Assembly: GCA_963210315.1 (NCBI GenBank)
Contig: OY723296.1
Location: forward strand, 682,001 to 746,000
Direction of reading: 5' to 3'
Length of the DNA stretch: 64,000 nucleotides
DNA from: Rhynchopus euleeides
Taxonomy: Eukaryota; Euglenozoa; Diplonemea; Diplonemida; Diplonemidae
Shown here: one piece after another, positions 51,125 to 61,312 of the stretch
Layout of the letters: the number at the start of each line of letters is the position of its first letter
Position numbering within the stretch: the stretch's first letter is position 1
Notes under the pieces: model-generated
What the model saw: only the letters and a program-made list of their open reading frames with translations
Told to the model about the DNA's origin: nothing
Databases searched by the model: none
Program-made: the position numbers and the translations under genes

Positions 51125-53218
51125 TCAGTCCGAACTCAGCTCGTACAGCTGCCCGACAATGCCTGGAGCGTCAGATTTCGGCTGCACCAGGGTGCTCACC
51201 TGCAGCAGAGCATGCAGTGCTCCGACCAACGCAGTATCCTCTCCAGGGGAGTACAGAAAGCGCATACCCAGGTCATGTACAGTGCGCCGCACCTGTAAGG
51301 CTGCGGACACACAAGGCCCGGCAATCGTCACAAAGCGCTGGCTGTGTGTTCCCACATCCCCGTGGTATAACGTGCCGCTGGCCAGGCCTGCGGCGAGGTG
51401 TTCGCCCAGCGGCAGGCGGAAAACACGCTTCATGAACTGGACAGCGTTCTCCGCGTGCATAGGGACATGCTGCACGAGGTTCCACCCCATGAAGAGGTTT
51501 TCGCCAAGCAAGGTCACAAGCGTGCCACGGCTCTGACGCATCAGTGGCATGACTGCCTCAAGGCAGTCGCTGATACCGCATGCACTGAGGACGTCTGTTG
51601 CGGTCTTCATTGAGAGGCTCCCAGTGGTCGCGTGCTTCTCTACCATGATCACTGCAGGGTTGACGGATCGGCGTCCGCGAAAGGACAACGAGGTGGTGGA
51701 CATCATGCCGGAGGGGCTGTTGGAACGCACTTGGGGCAGCGGGTGGTGCTGCCTGTCGGCAAGGGCTGCAGGCCAGACGTACCGCACAGGCACAAGCGCG
51801 GAGACACCCTTCAGCTCGATCGCTGCCTCCTCACCACATACAGCAGACGCACAGGCGCCACTCACCTGCGACCACACCGCACTCGGCACGGCTACTGCAC
51901 CAGGCACGCATGTGCTCTCGAGGCGCGACGCGACGTTCACCGTATGCCCCAAGTAGTCCACACGCCCCGTCAGTGTGTTCGTCTCCGCCACCACAGGACC
52001 GTGGTTCACACCGACACGCACCGTCAGGCCGCCCCACAGCTCTGTCGGGCTGCAGATCGGGACCTCTAGCAGTGCGGCAGGCCACTCCGCAGCAAGCAGT
52101 GCCTCCTGCACTGCCAGCCCGAAGCACACACCCGCACACGGCCCGTCGAACGCAACCATGAAGGAATCCCCGATCGTCTTCACCTCGTACCCGCCGAACA
52201 TGGCAATAACTCTGCGCATGGCTGTGTTGTGTATCAGGATCGCCTTCTGCATCGCCTCGGGTGCCTCCTCCCAAACAGATGTCGACGCACGGATGTCTGT
52301 AAAGACAAGCGTTGCCTCCTCGCTCTCCATCCCGGGCACAGCCACATGTGCAGAACGATACTCCTCATCACCCACCGCACGCTCGAACAGCGCCGCAGGC
52401 AGATACGGCCGGTAGGCTCGCAGATTCTGCTCCAGACGCCGCAGCGCAGCGTACATCGCAGGTGGAAGACGCCCCTCCGCCGCCTCCAGCAGCTCCGCCA
52501 CGGTGTCGACGTCGTAGCCTGCCAGCAGCTGTGCCGCCGCCTCCACAGTCTCGATGGTGCTTGCCATCACCGCCTGCTCCTTCTCCGCCTCCTCCGCAAA
52601 ACCACGCGTCGCAAGGAAGTCGATCCCAATCATCAGGGAGAACGTCAGGATGTCCACCAGCATATACGGCACGCCGTTTGAACACGGCGGGTTGGAGCAG
52701 TCACACCTATCTGCGAGCCGCTCGATGCGGTACGCCCTTGAAGAGCTGCCTGGCAGGTCGAGGAGACCGAAGCGGAACTGTACCTCTGCATGCAGCACCG
52801 CAATCCAAGCGAGGACCCCCCCCATGAGGCAGGTGGCGAAGCGGCCCCCGAGACGCATCACGAGTGCCAAGTCCAGTACCATGACAAACAGGGACCACCT
52901 GGGTGTCAGGCTCACTGCTTGGTTGTGGAGGTGCACAAGGCAGATGGAGATTGTCCACAGCACGACGTGCACCTGCACTGCCCTCTTGGTGATGTAGATG
53001 CGGCACAGGCACTGCACGATGATGAGTGACATAGTCCCCAAGAAGATAATATCGTGCGCAATGACCAAGGCTGTCATGCTCTTGGAGGGTCTCGTCACGG
53101 CAGCATATCCAATGACAATAGATGAAACGACGGCGCATATAAAGAGCAGGCGTCGGTCGCGGCGTTCCCTCCCTTTCAGCCGCCCGTCCATCGACACGAT
53201 GCCTTCGAGCCGCCTCAT
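51125..53218 (-). CDS. Six-span membrane class III nucleotide (adenylyl) cyclase
   Basis: About 697 residues from the Met at 53218. This start is chosen because a splice acceptor-like CGTTTGTCCTTACAG lies 27 bases upstream; an in-frame extension of 110 codons has no protein character. Six hydrophobic spans (about residues 20-220) precede a helical linker and a class III catalytic domain (about 290-480): TLVFTDIRAST (metal Asp), GGYEVKTIGDSFM (substrate Lys, second metal Asp), LTVRVGVNHG and DYLGHTVNVASRLE. The Lys/Asp pair predicts ATP as substrate. The wording FTDI..ST and EVKTIGDSFM is very close to kinetoplastid receptor cyclases. A second, degenerate cyclase-like domain (about 545-690) keeps LAAGLASGTLYHGDVG but no metal residues. 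It probably makes cAMP at a membrane. Confidence 0.92.
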   Translation of the reverse strand: MRRLEGIVSMDGRLKGRERRDRRLLFICAVVSSIVIGYAAVTRPSKSMTALVIAHDIIFLGTMSLIIVQCLCRIYITKRAVQVHVVLWTISICLVHLHNQAVSLTPRWSLFVMVLDLALVMRLGGRFATCLMGGVLAWIAVLHAEVQFRFGLLDLPGSSSRAYRIERLADRCDCSNPPCSNGVPYMLVDILTFSLMIGIDFLATRGFAEEAEKEQAVMASTIETVEAAAQLLAGYDVDTVAELLEAAEGRLPPAMYAALRRLEQNLRAYRPYLPAALFERAVGDEEYRSAHVAVPGMESEEATLVFTDIRASTSVWEEAPEAMQKAILIHNTAMRRVIAMFGGYEVKTIGDSFMVAFDGPCAGVCFGLAVQEALLAAEWPAALLEVPICSPTELWGGLTVRVGVNHGPVVAETNTLTGRVDYLGHTVNVASRLESTCVPGAVAVPSAVWSQVSGACASAVCGEEAAIELKGVSALVPVRYVWPAALADRQHHPLPQVRSNSPSGMMSTTSLSFRGRRSVNPAVIMVEKHATTGSLSMKTATDVLSACGISDCLEAVMPLMRQSRGTLVTLLGENLFMGWNLVQHVPMHAENAVQFMKRVFRLPLGEHLAAGLASGTLYHGDVGTHSQRFVTIAGPCVSAALQVRRTVHDLGMRFLYSPGEDTALVGALHALLQVSTLVQPKSDAPGIVGQLYELSSD

Positions 53219-53244
53219 TGTGCAGCCAGACGGCGCGGTGTAAT

Positions 53245-53262
53245 CTGTAAGGACAAACGTGG
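53245..53262 (-). promoter_or_regulatory. Candidate splice acceptor before the cyclase start
   Basis: Minus strand CGTTTGTCCTTACAG followed by ATTACACCG; the ATG at 53218 is the first after it. Fits trans-splicing or a leader intron. Confidence 0.45.
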
Positions 53263-54872
53263 GCGACATGGGAGGTACCAGGTTCACCACCGGGACAAGC
53301 CTCTGTTTGAAATGGGGCAACAACTGAAAAGTCCACCCACTGGTCGGTCTGCAGATTCCGAGACATTTCCCGACACACAGCACTGCCAAGTGATGCCGGT
53401 GCATGCAGGTCAAAACACAGTGTGGGATGATTCTGAACATGCGAGGAGAGCCGGAGGTTGCATGGGGCCCTGGGCCTTGCCGTTCGCAAGAACACTCCTC
53501 ACCACACGCCTTGGTGCGGTCAGGCCTGTGAAACGGCGTGCAGGTCACAATGCCGACGCTTCAGTCGCACGACTCTTCGTGTCACTGACGTCCTCAGATG
53601 GTGTAGTTGAGGGGTTTCGCGGGGTGGGGGGTAGGGACGGGCGTCATCGGGGGCACCCGACGTCTTTTCACTTCGTTGCGAACTCACCACGGTTCGCCGC
53701 CCCGAACGAGTAAAACGATCGGGCTGAAAATCAAACACGTCAGTCACGGCGCACGTTTGGATGCTATTATTTGGAGAGGTTCTGATGACACACACCCTCG
53801 GGTTTGCGGAGGTGGGATGTGGCTCTTCTTGCAGCAGGCAATGTGGGAAAACACTGCCTGCTGCAGGGTGATGCCGCCTGTTGTTCCATCCCCTCCTCAT
53901 TGCATGAGGTGGCATATTTATTGTTTGCCGTCTCGAAATCGTACTCCTTTCGCTATAATAAGAGAAACACCCTGCCCAGCAACTGCAAAAAGGCAGATCC
54001 GGGCTACTTTTCTTTGAGCACACACTCCTGTGTCAAAGGCTGTGTAAGCCCCTGTGAAGTGGCATGAAGGTGATCCTTATAAATAGGGTGGACGACTCGC
54101 CCAACTTTTCAGCTAAGCTACTGTGACAAAAAATATTGGCTTCAAAAAAAGAAATTCCTGGGTTTCTCGGCCACTTTTGAGGTAATTGCGCGACAGTCCT
54201 GAAGTTGGGAACCCCAAATGTGGAAAAGCAACACCGAAAACTCGATTTTCGGGCCCCACACTGTAGACACAATGTGAATTTTCGGGGGTACCTGGGACCC
54301 CCCGTGTTTAAGTCCCCCCCCTGGAGGCGACTTTCGGCCAGGGGGGGGCTTAAACACGGGGGTGGCACGGTGGAGACCAAGAAGACCTCTTCCGCTTCCG
54401 TCGTATGGGGGTGATTCCGGTCCGGATGGACTTTTGGCACCCCACTTTTCGACTCTGACAGCACCTGGAGGGCACCAGGTGGCCTAGCGGCCACCTGATG
54501 ACCCTCCAGACCAGCCCACTCCCGTGTTTAGGTCCACCTGTGCTTAAGTCCCCCCTGGGGGGACTTTTACACGGGTGGTCCCAGGTACGAGCAGTGATCT
54601 CGTGCCAGGGCTGGCATGGCCCGACCTCAACATTTTCCCATCACATGTTGTGGAGAGGCCAGACTATCTTCAGTAGACTTTGGGTTTTTGAGTTCGGCCG
54701 GGTGAAAATGCGGCGCAGCGTGCGAAAACCCAACGCCACCATGAGAGGCAGGTGGATGAAGCTTGATGACTCAGTCGCGCCGAATCGTACCCAAGTGAAG
54801 GACTATCCCCTGGAATGCGACACAGCACCAACCGGTGTGAGACGTGCCTTCAAAATCCTGAAGGATGTTCAC
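53263..54872. other. Intergenic, with two fold-back sequences
   Basis: No convincing gene. A hairpin with arms CCCCCGTGTTTAAGTCCCCC and its inverse is at 54298-54363, and related CCCGTGTTTAGG / TTACACGGG sequence at 54530-54576. TATA-like CTTATAAATAGG is at 54075. The 41-bp array starts at about 54873. Confidence 0.55.
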
Positions 54873-55320
54873 CGACCAATAAAGCGACCAGATGGCGGTC
54901 CCAAATTTGGGACCGACCCATAAAGCGACCAGATGGTGGTCTCAAATTTGGGACCGACCGATAAAGCGACCAGATGGTGGTCCCAAATTTGGGACCGACC
55001 GAAAAATTGACCAGAGGGCGGTCCCAAATTTGGGACCGACCCATAAAGCGACCAGATGGCGGTCCCAAATTTGGGACCGACCGAGAAAGCGACCAGATGG
55101 CGGTCCCAAAATTGGGACCGACCGAGAAAGCGACCAGATGGTGGTCCCAAATTTGGGACCGACCGAAAAATTGGCCAGATGGCGGTCCCAAATTTGGGAC
55201 CGACCGAGAAAGCGACCAGATGGTGGTCCCAAATTTGGGACCGACCGAAAAATTGACCAGATGGCGGTCCCAAATTTGGGACCGACCAATAAAGCGACCA
55301 GATGGCGGTCCCAAATTTGG
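54873..55320 (+). repeat. 41-bp palindromic array, forward block
   Basis: About eleven units of 41 bp: the perfect palindrome GGTCCCAAATTTGGGACC, then GACCGA or similar, AAAGCGACCAGATGG. Variants alternate at CGAGAAAGCG, CCATAAAGCG and CGAAAAATTG. All reading frames stay open because no unit contains a stop; the apparent proteins are artefacts. Confidence 0.96.
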
Positions 55321-55890
55321 GACCACCATCTGGTCGCTTTCTCGGTCGGTCCCAAATTTGGGACCGCCATCTGGTCAATTTTTCGGTCGGTCCCAAAATT
55401 GGGACCACCATCTGGTCGCTTTATGGGTCGGTCCCAAATTTGGGACCGCCATCTGGTCGCTTTGTTGGTCGGTCCCAAATTTGGGACCACCATCTGGTCG
55501 CTTTATTGGTCGGTCCCAAATTTGGGACCGCCATCTGGTCGCTTTATGGGTCGGTCCCAAAATTGGGACCACCATCTGGTCGCTTTACGGGTCGGTCCCA
55601 AATTTGGGACCGCCATCTGGCCAATTTTTCGGTCGGTCCCAAATTTGGGACCACCATCTGGTCGCTTTCTCGGTCGGTCCCAAATTTGGGACCGCCATCT
55701 GGTCGCTTTATGGGTCGGTCCCAAATTTGGGACCGCCATCTGGTCAATTTTTCGGTCGGTCCCAAATTTGGGACCACCATCTGGTCGCTTTATCGGTCGG
55801 TCCCAAATTTGGGACCGCCATCTGGTCGCTTTGTTGGTCGGTCCCTAATTTGGGACCACCATCTGGTCCATTTTTCGGTGGGTCCCAAGT
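55321..55890 (-). repeat. 41-bp palindromic array, inverted block
   Basis: About fourteen more units in opposite orientation (CCATCTGGTCGCTTT ... GGTCCCAAATTTGGGACC), joined head to head to the forward block at about 55321. The block ends with diverged units, one with CCCTAATTTGGG and one with CCCAAGTTTGGG. Confidence 0.96.
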
Positions 55891-56577
55891 TTGGGATGAG
55901 GAACTCCGTGGGCACTATTGGTCGCCCTTCGGTCGCCACCTGTTCAGACCCCTTTTCAGGGGATTTGAGCCCCAGAGAGACCTCCTGGACCGGTTTTCTG
56001 GTGTTTTATGCTCTTCCCGACCCTGTCCTGGCCCACAATGTGGTCTGGAGCGAGGTTCTGCTGATTTCCGCCTGATGCGGACCCTCCTTTGGGGTCCTCC
56101 ATTTATTTTGCGTCTGACCGTCGCCTTCCCCACCTAGTTCACGAGGGCAAGGTGAAAAACCGTTTTTTAACCCCAAAAATGGCATTTCCCGGGTGGCGAC
56201 CTCTGGCGACCTCTGAAAAATGTGCCCAAAAAGTGATTTTTGGGACCTTGCGGACCTAGAAAACACAAAGGGAAAAAAATATATTTTTTGTCACACCCCC
56301 TCTTGGGGCGGTACGCCAGTCTATTATAAAGCTTCAGTCATACGATTTCCTTCGTTACTTCGCGACTTCGCTACGCTTCGTCGCTCGTAACTGGTAATCA
56401 TCAGAACAAAAAGAAAAGGCCCCACTGGGAACCGGACAGAAATAAAACACGGAACCACAGAAATAAACCACGAATGAATTATGCTGTGCGCGCGAATGAC
56501 TCCGGGGAGCGGGGTCAAATCCTGGAGCTCCCCACAATAGGAACCGGGGATGGCCAAATCCTCAATTATTTCGTGCT
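55891..56577. other. Intergenic
   Basis: A TTCGCGACTTCGCTACGCTTCG repeat-like stretch is at about 56356-56385, and a TATA-like TATTATAAAG at 56322. No gene recognised. Confidence 0.55.
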
Positions 56578-59500
56578 GAAAACCATGTCTGACGACAGCA
56601 GCAGCTCCCACATCTTTTGTTGCGAAGGATTTCAGGGAGTCAGGACAGTGCGGCACACGACAAGCTGGCCCGACGGAGATTGTTGAGTGTCGCAGTGTGC
56701 CAGTGAGCTGCCTCTGCAAGTGACACCGAACAAAGCACGCTGCCGGCACCCGGGAACAGAGCAATGCTGTGAACCGCTGGTGTCGCCACGTTGCACGTCG
56801 CAATGATGGAGGGAGAAGAGGGGCTGAGAGGGGTCTGAAGACGAGCACCGATCCGAAAGAGTCACGGCAGGTGAAACACACGAAGAAGGCTGATCACACA
56901 CATTGCGGTTCATCTTCACGTCAACATTGAACAACCCGGAAGCGCCGAGCGCAGGCGAGTTGCAGATACGGGCCAGAGGCTGCATCATTTGCGTTCCGTG
57001 AAGGGACACTAGGTGGATCAAGCACGAACATGGGATAGTAGACGGAGTTTTGTGATTGTTCTTTTGCACCAGTGAAGACAGGCGGGATGCGAGTCACACT
57101 GGGCATGCGTGGGTGTCTGTTGAGCGGAGGCAACAGCGACGATATCACAAATAATGAGACGGAAAATGAACAAAACAGAACAGCAACAAGACAGAGCCAA
57201 TCCACACAGCATCGCATGCCGCTGTGGCACAGGGACGGGACACCCTCAGAGGTGCCAACTGCCTGAGAGACTGGTGCCTTGGCAGCAGAGGAAGGGTGTG
57301 CCAGCAGGCAGACGCAGCAGCGTCACATCAGCAGGGTTGCCACGTGTGTGTCTGGGGGCAGGGCCAGCGGGTCGGAAAGCAGCTGTGTGGCGGAGGGGCG
57401 GCTTGCAGGGTCACGCACGCAGCACCTGCGCACGAAGGCGCCCACCTGCTGCGGTGCACCGGGGGGCATCGGCGGGCCGCCCGTGCTGTCCAGGATGCGC
57501 TGCACCGTCTGGTGCGACGGCTCCCCGCTGCGTGTGCGCCACGGCACCGCACCCAGCATCTCGACCACCGTGCACCCGAGGGACCAGATGTCGCAGCGTG
57601 TCCCGTACGCCCCGCTCGCATCGTGGCACTGCAGCAGCACCTCGGGTGCCATCCAGAACGGCGTCCCCACACACGTCTGTGCCCCCTGACCACCCGCCTG
57701 CGACGCCGTCCCCTCCAGCAGCTTGCTGCACCCGAAGTCCGCAATCTTCACCGTCCCGTCCCCCGCAAGAAGCAGGTTGTCCGCCTTCAGGTCCCGGTGT
57801 GCCACGGCCGCGCGCCCTGGCTCTGCGGTGTGCAGGTACGCCAGCCCGAGCAGCACCTGCCGCGTGTAGGAACGCACAGTGTCGAGCTCCAGTCCCACCA
57901 CCGTCCCGTTGCCTGAGTCTGTGTCTGGTGCTGCGTCAGTGTGTTCTCCAGACGACTGTGCATGTTCCTGTTCCTGTGCCCGTGCCTGTGCAGCACGCAC
58001 CGCCGCCTTCACAGACCCGCACGGCATGTACTCCATGTAGATCTCCAACGTCGCACCCTCAGGCCACCTGTGTCCGAGGTACTGCACAATGTGCTTGTGC
58101 CGCAGCGACCGCAGCAGCAGGAACTCCTGTTCCGCACGCTGCCGTGCGTGTGACGTGTGTGCCACATCGAGCACTGTCACCTTCACCGCCACATCCCGTG
58201 ACCCCAAACTGGCACGGTACACCACACCGAACGACCCCTTCCCCAGGTGTTGCTGTGCCCGCACGGCACCACGCATCTCGTCCTCCGTCAGCCACGCCTG
58301 GGCAGCACCCACCTCTGTGCTCAGAGCATCTTTGTGTGGCCCTCCTTGCAGGGTGGACAGGCCAGACCCAGACGACATACCCTGTGTCAGTGTGTGTGGG
58401 TACATGCCTGTCGCAGCGTCCTCTGCACCCTCCTCGCACAGCACGGTCGCCATCTCCTGCATGATCTTATCGTCAGGCACCCGCCCCCTGCACCTGCACA
58501 GCAGGCCCACCGCCACCGCACACAGACACAGCCCTGCCAGCGACAGCCCCACGGCCAGGGCTACCACCGACACTCCATCGCTGTGTGGTGCGACATCCAA
58601 GACCTCTGCTGGCTCTGGTGTGGGTGGCACAGCCGTATCTGGTAGTGGCGACTGTGTCGGCTCAGCTGGGACTGGGGAGCTGTGTGTGGGTGCATCTGTC
58701 AGGTCTGGTGGCCCGAAAGTCGGGGGAACAGGTGTGGCAGGGGCGACTGAAGGTGGTTTAGATGTGCTGGGTAGGGCAGTCGACCCGGGCGGCTCAGCTG
58801 TCGGCAGAGGTGTGGGCGCAGGATCCGGCACAGGTGTTGCAGGTGCTGGTGTAGGCGCAGGGGTCGGCAGAGGTGTTGGCACAGGTGTAGCAGGTGCTGG
58901 TGTGGTGTACGTGCAGGGGAAGTGCAGCAGCAGATTGGGTGCGCCTGACGTCACACCGGACAGCACGTCCGTAAGTGCGTTGCTGAGGACCCACTCCCTG
59001 ACCTCTGCAGGTGTGGCGTCCTGCAGGCTGAGGTACGCCGCAACAACGCCTGCAGTTATGGCGCCGGATGTTGACGTCCCTGACTTGGCGCTGACCCACA
59101 ACTCTGAGGGTGGCGCTGCGTCGTAACAGGGATGCACTGGTTCCGGGCAGGCAGCCACCAAATCATTGCCAGGTGCGAACAGTGATGTACAACTGTCGTG
59201 TCCATCGAAAGAGGGAATCGAGTCTTTCTCATCAGACGCATCCGCGACGATTGGTACTCCGGCACTCGCTGGGCTCCTGGTGCACGACGTGCGATCGCGC
59301 GAACTTACAGTATTCACCGCCCCAGCAACAACAAAAGGGTAACGCTTGGCAGTCCTATTCACAGCTGCGTTCAAAACGTCGTCCGTTTCCTTGCCCGCGG
59401 TCATCAGTATGACTGACGGTCTACCTGACTTGTCTGCATTGGCCTCTGCCCATCCGATGGCGGGAATGGGGTCGAGCCCTCCCAGGTGCATCGACTTCAC

Positions 59501-60075
59501 AGATATAATCTGTGCACCTCTGGCGAACCCTGTCGTCTTGCCGGCAATCAGACTTGCTTCGTGCGTGCCAAGCCCGAGTACGTCAGAGGGGTCGTCGAAC
59601 ATACTCATACCCAACGTACACCTCCCCACAAGCTCCGGGTGGTCGCAGTCCACACCGCTGCTGATGACATACACATCGACACCCGCACCCCACGACTCGT
59701 TGTAGCGAAATACATCATCCATGTCGCCCACCGCAGTGGTGCGGCGCAGGTGCCAGCCAGCCGGCTCCTGCTTGTCGGGGCACGCAAAGCCACCCACCGG
59801 GGCGGGTGTGCACGCTGCAGAGGCAGCCATGAGGAGGGCCCGCAGCAGCTGTGTCTGCCGACATCGCATCGGCAAGCGCGGCTGGCGTGCTTGCTTGCTT
59901 GCCGCGTGTGCTGCACGCAGGGCAGACGGGCCCTGTGCCTGCGTGGGGTGGTGGTGGTGGTGGTGTGCACCCTCCGAGATGGCAAACCTTCCGAGACCTA
60001 GACAGGGCCCCTGTGTGGCACCGCTGTGTGTGGGGAACACACCCTGCTCCAAACCAGCCCTGGCACCTTCACACA
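56578..60075 (-). repeat. Segmental duplication, copy 2
   Basis: Matches 33170-36490 in the same orientation, 23 kb away. The block is slightly longer because the stalk of the encoded receptor is longer and several small insertions exist. It ends near CCTTCACACACACACG, after which the two loci differ. Confidence 0.93.
57323..59869 (-). CDS. Receptor kinase with inactive subtilase ectodomain (copy b)
   Basis: About 848 residues from the Met at 59869, the same start as copy a. Domain order is identical. The subtilase-like domain again has VISSG and GLGTH, so two catalytic residues are missing; the Ser motif reads GTSTSG. The ectodomain centre (genomic 59070-59520) shares little with copy a although both sides match closely. 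The Pro/Thr stalk is longer. One TM is followed by a STE11/MEKK-like kinase with GKGSFG, VAVK, HRDLKADN, DFG, GTPFWMAPE and DIWSLG, nearly identical to copy a. It is presumably a paralogue with a different ligand specificity. The protein lacks the PATPP insertion near the C-terminus found in copy a. Confidence 0.9.
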   Translation of the reverse strand: MRCRQTQLLRALLMAASAACTPAPVGGFACPDKQEPAGWHLRRTTAVGDMDDVFRYNESWGAGVDVYVISSGVDCDHPELVGRCTLGMSMFDDPSDVLGLGTHEASLIAGKTTGFARGAQIISVKSMHLGGLDPIPAIGWAEANADKSGRPSVILMTAGKETDDVLNAAVNRTAKRYPFVVAGAVNTVSSRDRTSCTRSPASAGVPIVADASDEKDSIPSFDGHDSCTSLFAPGNDLVAACPEPVHPCYDAAPPSELWVSAKSGTSTSGAITAGVVAAYLSLQDATPAEVREWVLSNALTDVLSGVTSGAPNLLLHFPCTYTTPAPATPVPTPLPTPAPTPAPATPVPDPAPTPLPTAEPPGSTALPSTSKPPSVAPATPVPPTFGPPDLTDAPTHSSPVPAEPTQSPLPDTAVPPTPEPAEVLDVAPHSDGVSVVALAVGLSLAGLCLCAVAVGLLCRCRGRVPDDKIMQEMATVLCEEGAEDAATGMYPHTLTQGMSSGSGLSTLQGGPHKDALSTEVGAAQAWLTEDEMRGAVRAQQHLGKGSFGVVYRASLGSRDVAVKVTVLDVAHTSHARQRAEQEFLLLRSLRHKHIVQYLGHRWPEGATLEIYMEYMPCGSVKAAVRAAQARAQEQEHAQSSGEHTDAAPDTDSGNGTVVGLELDTVRSYTRQVLLGLAYLHTAEPGRAAVAHRDLKADNLLLAGDGTVKIADFGCSKLLEGTASQAGGQGAQTCVGTPFWMAPEVLLQCHDASGAYGTRCDIWSLGCTVVEMLGAVPWRTRSGEPSHQTVQRILDSTGGPPMPPGAPQQVGAFVRRCCVRDPASRPSATQLLSDPLALPPDTHVATLLM

Positions 60076-60545
60076 CACACGGCATGCCTGCACGGGAGGT
60101 GCTTGTGCCAGGCAAGTCGGGCGGGGCACGGTGGGCTGGGGCGGGGTGTGGGAGGGGGTGCTGCGGTCAGGCGGTTTGGTTTTGGCTTCCCGCACAGGCG
60201 GGGACACAGAGGCACATTGCAAAGCCACACTCGGAAAGCGCGCTGCTGCGGAGAGCAGGGCGGAACAAAAGCAAGTGTCAAAAGGGACAAATAGTGAGCG
60301 CACAGGAGGCAGGCCCTGCGGCTGCTATGGGACAACATAGAACACATCCACATGTTTGGAGACTCGGCGGCGGGGCGGTGCAGCCGCAACAACCCCAGAA
60401 GGGCTGTGGGCTGCACCGTCACCGCCTCGTTGGGTTGAAACTGTCAATTGCACACTCGGTATTTGCTGTGGCTGGTGCAGCCCCTGCCGCACCAGCACCA
60501 GCACCAGTAACAGCAACAGAAACAGCAGGAGCACAAGGCTCATGC
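60076..60545. other. Spacer between receptor kinase b and the protease exon
   Basis: Unique relative to the other duplication copy. Includes CCAGCACCAGCACCAG-type low complexity (60492-60540). No gene seen; presumably the promoter of receptor kinase b and the 3' flank of the protease gene. Confidence 0.5.
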
Positions 60546-61150
60546 TCAGACCTGGGACGTGCAGGGGGACTTGTTGATCCCGCACTCGTTGGCGCCGTAG
60601 GACACACGGATGTAGCCAGACTCGCCCCACGACGAGCCCCACGAGTTCTTCACGATCCAGTAGTCCTCACCGTAGCCCACAATCAGCACGCCGTGGTCCA
60701 GCCTGCAGATGATGGTGCAGCAGTTCGTCAGGATCCCGCTCGAGTACGTCTGCCACTTGTTGGCGTCCACCGCGATGGACAGAGGGCCGTGCGTCGACAC
60801 GAACGCCTTCATGTCCTCCTCGGTGTGGGTGATGTCCTTGTAGCTCTTGATGGTGGCACCCACCGCCTTGCCCGTCACGCTCTCGCACGTCGCGACCTTC
60901 CCGGTCCCCGACGTGTACGGGTACGACGCCTCCGTCACGATCTGCCCGTTGTGGTTGCTGAGCAGCCACTTGAACGCGTTGTCCATCAGACCGCCGTTGC
61001 ACCCGGCGTCCACCTTGTCGCACGACACCAGCTCCTGCTCGGACACCGACGTCAGCGTGTTCCCGGCAATGGCCCACTGGCCCTCAATCCCGCCGGTGGT
61101 GCTGAATGCCCAACACGAGCCGCACTGTGCCTGATTCTTCACGTGCGTCA
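60546..61150 (-). CDS. Cathepsin L-like cysteine protease, catalytic exon
   Basis: About 201 residues of a C1A (papain) domain, starting at the phase-1 acceptor TTTTTTTTTGCCACAG (ends 61151). It has all active-site elements: the oxyanion Gln and catalytic Cys in NQAQCGSCWAF, the His in LDHGVLIVGYG and the Asn in NSWGSSWGESGY, plus GCNGGLMDNAF. The domain is complete to a stop directly after the usual end (no C-terminal extension). The signal peptide and propeptide must be on an upstream exon, but only 160 bp separate this acceptor from the end of a retroelement at 61313. Either the retroelement sits in the intron or the gene has lost its 5' part. The reading frame open beyond the acceptor is intronic. 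Confidence 0.9.
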
Positions 61151-61166
61151 CTGTGGCAAAAAAAAA
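61151..61166 (-). promoter_or_regulatory. 3' splice acceptor of the protease exon
   Basis: Minus strand TTTTTTTTTGCCACAG followed by TGACGCAC; joining after the first base of a Val codon restores the expected VTxVKNQ sequence. Confidence 0.7.
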
Positions 61167-61312
61167 GATGAGGATGCATGGTTGAAGTGTGTGCATTGCA
61201 AAAGCTACAAAAAAACCCCCCCCTGAATCAAAATACAATGAAACAGCATGCGATGACATGACATGACAGAACTAGGAACAAACTGTCTGCGTGTACTGGT
61301 TGGAAAGAAATA

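Noticed and set aside
54892..56137. Several 180-390 codon frames on both strands with a repeated FGTDRESDQM or LGPPSGRF pattern
   Set aside because: They are translations of the 41-bp array; no frame contains a stop and 41 is not a multiple of three, so all frames cycle. They end where the array ends.
59721..61226. Plus-strand frame of 501 codons across receptor kinase b and the protease
   Set aside because: Spans two genes on the opposite strand; antisense shadow.
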